The translations under genes were made by a program, and so were the position numbers. Shown one piece after another: positions 5,194 to 5,198 of a stretch of 5,198 nt of DNA (the first letter of the stretch is position 1; every line of letters begins with the position of its first letter). This DNA is from Victivallales bacterium (GTDB lineage: Bacteria > Verrucomicrobiota > Lentisphaeria > Oligosphaerales > Oligosphaeraceae), in the NCBI GenBank assembly GCA_017615955.1, contig JAFZZD010000300.1, positions 1 through 5,198 of the forward strand, written 5' to 3'. The notes under the pieces are model-generated. The model ran no database searches. It saw nothing but the letters and a program-made list of their open reading frames with translations, and had not been told where the DNA came from.

Positions 5194-5198
5194 TTATA

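Noticed and set aside
4454..5194. Minus-strand frame running across the adaptor end and palindrome C
   Set aside because: It overlaps the adaptor almost completely, reads through the palindrome and has no domain signature.

Overview
The window looks like chromosomal DNA of a Gram-negative, outer-membrane-bearing bacterium. The evidence is a TolC-type outer-membrane lipoprotein next to a MacA/HlyD-type periplasmic adaptor. Coding density is high, all five genes lie on the + strand, base composition is moderate, and strong AAGGAGG/GGGAGG-type Shine-Dalgarno sites precede three of the five starts. The phylum cannot be fixed from the sequence. A PVC-type lineage (Verrucomicrobiota, Kiritimatiellota or Lentisphaerota) is a weak impression only.

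Region 1 (1-2134) is a tight three-gene operon. It opens with the C-terminal part, or possibly all, of a CbxX/CfxQ (SpoVK/EccA)-type AAA+ protein. This domain keeps Walker B and the YVGQT pore loop, but appears to have lost the Walker A Thr/Ser, the arginine finger and the sensor-2 arginine, so it looks like a pseudo-ATPase. Two small soluble proteins follow, made almost wholly of charged, heptad-like coiled coil (209 and 199 aa), with gaps of 5 and 11 bp. I recognise neither coiled-coil family. This operon is the best candidate for an undescribed system: an AAA+ scaffold or remodeller with two dedicated coiled-coil partners.

Region 2 (2135-2498) is a non-coding gap of about 360 bp. Its left half holds a composite inverted-repeat element: two related palindromic units facing each other (2197-2230 on +, 2284-2315 on -), with smaller hairpins between them. 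Its right half is AT-rich, with several T-tracts and an imperfect dyad. It probably carries the promoter of the next operon, although no convincing -35/-10 pair is visible.

Region 3 (2499-5134) encodes an efflux pair: an outer-membrane factor lipoprotein and an inner-membrane-anchored periplasmic adaptor. They are translationally coupled through a TAATG stop/start overlap. The adaptor resembles MacA, so an inner-membrane MacB-type ABC transporter would be expected, but it is not in the window. The adaptor ends in a Gly/Arg/Asn-rich tail built from a 21-bp tandem repeat.

Region 4 (5135-5198) starts 3 nt after the adaptor stop with a third copy of the palindrome. Compared with the first copy, its stem differs at three base pairs, and both partners change each time so that pairing is kept. 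The unit is therefore a repeated family whose hairpin is preserved, and copies sit at the 3' ends of both operons seen here.
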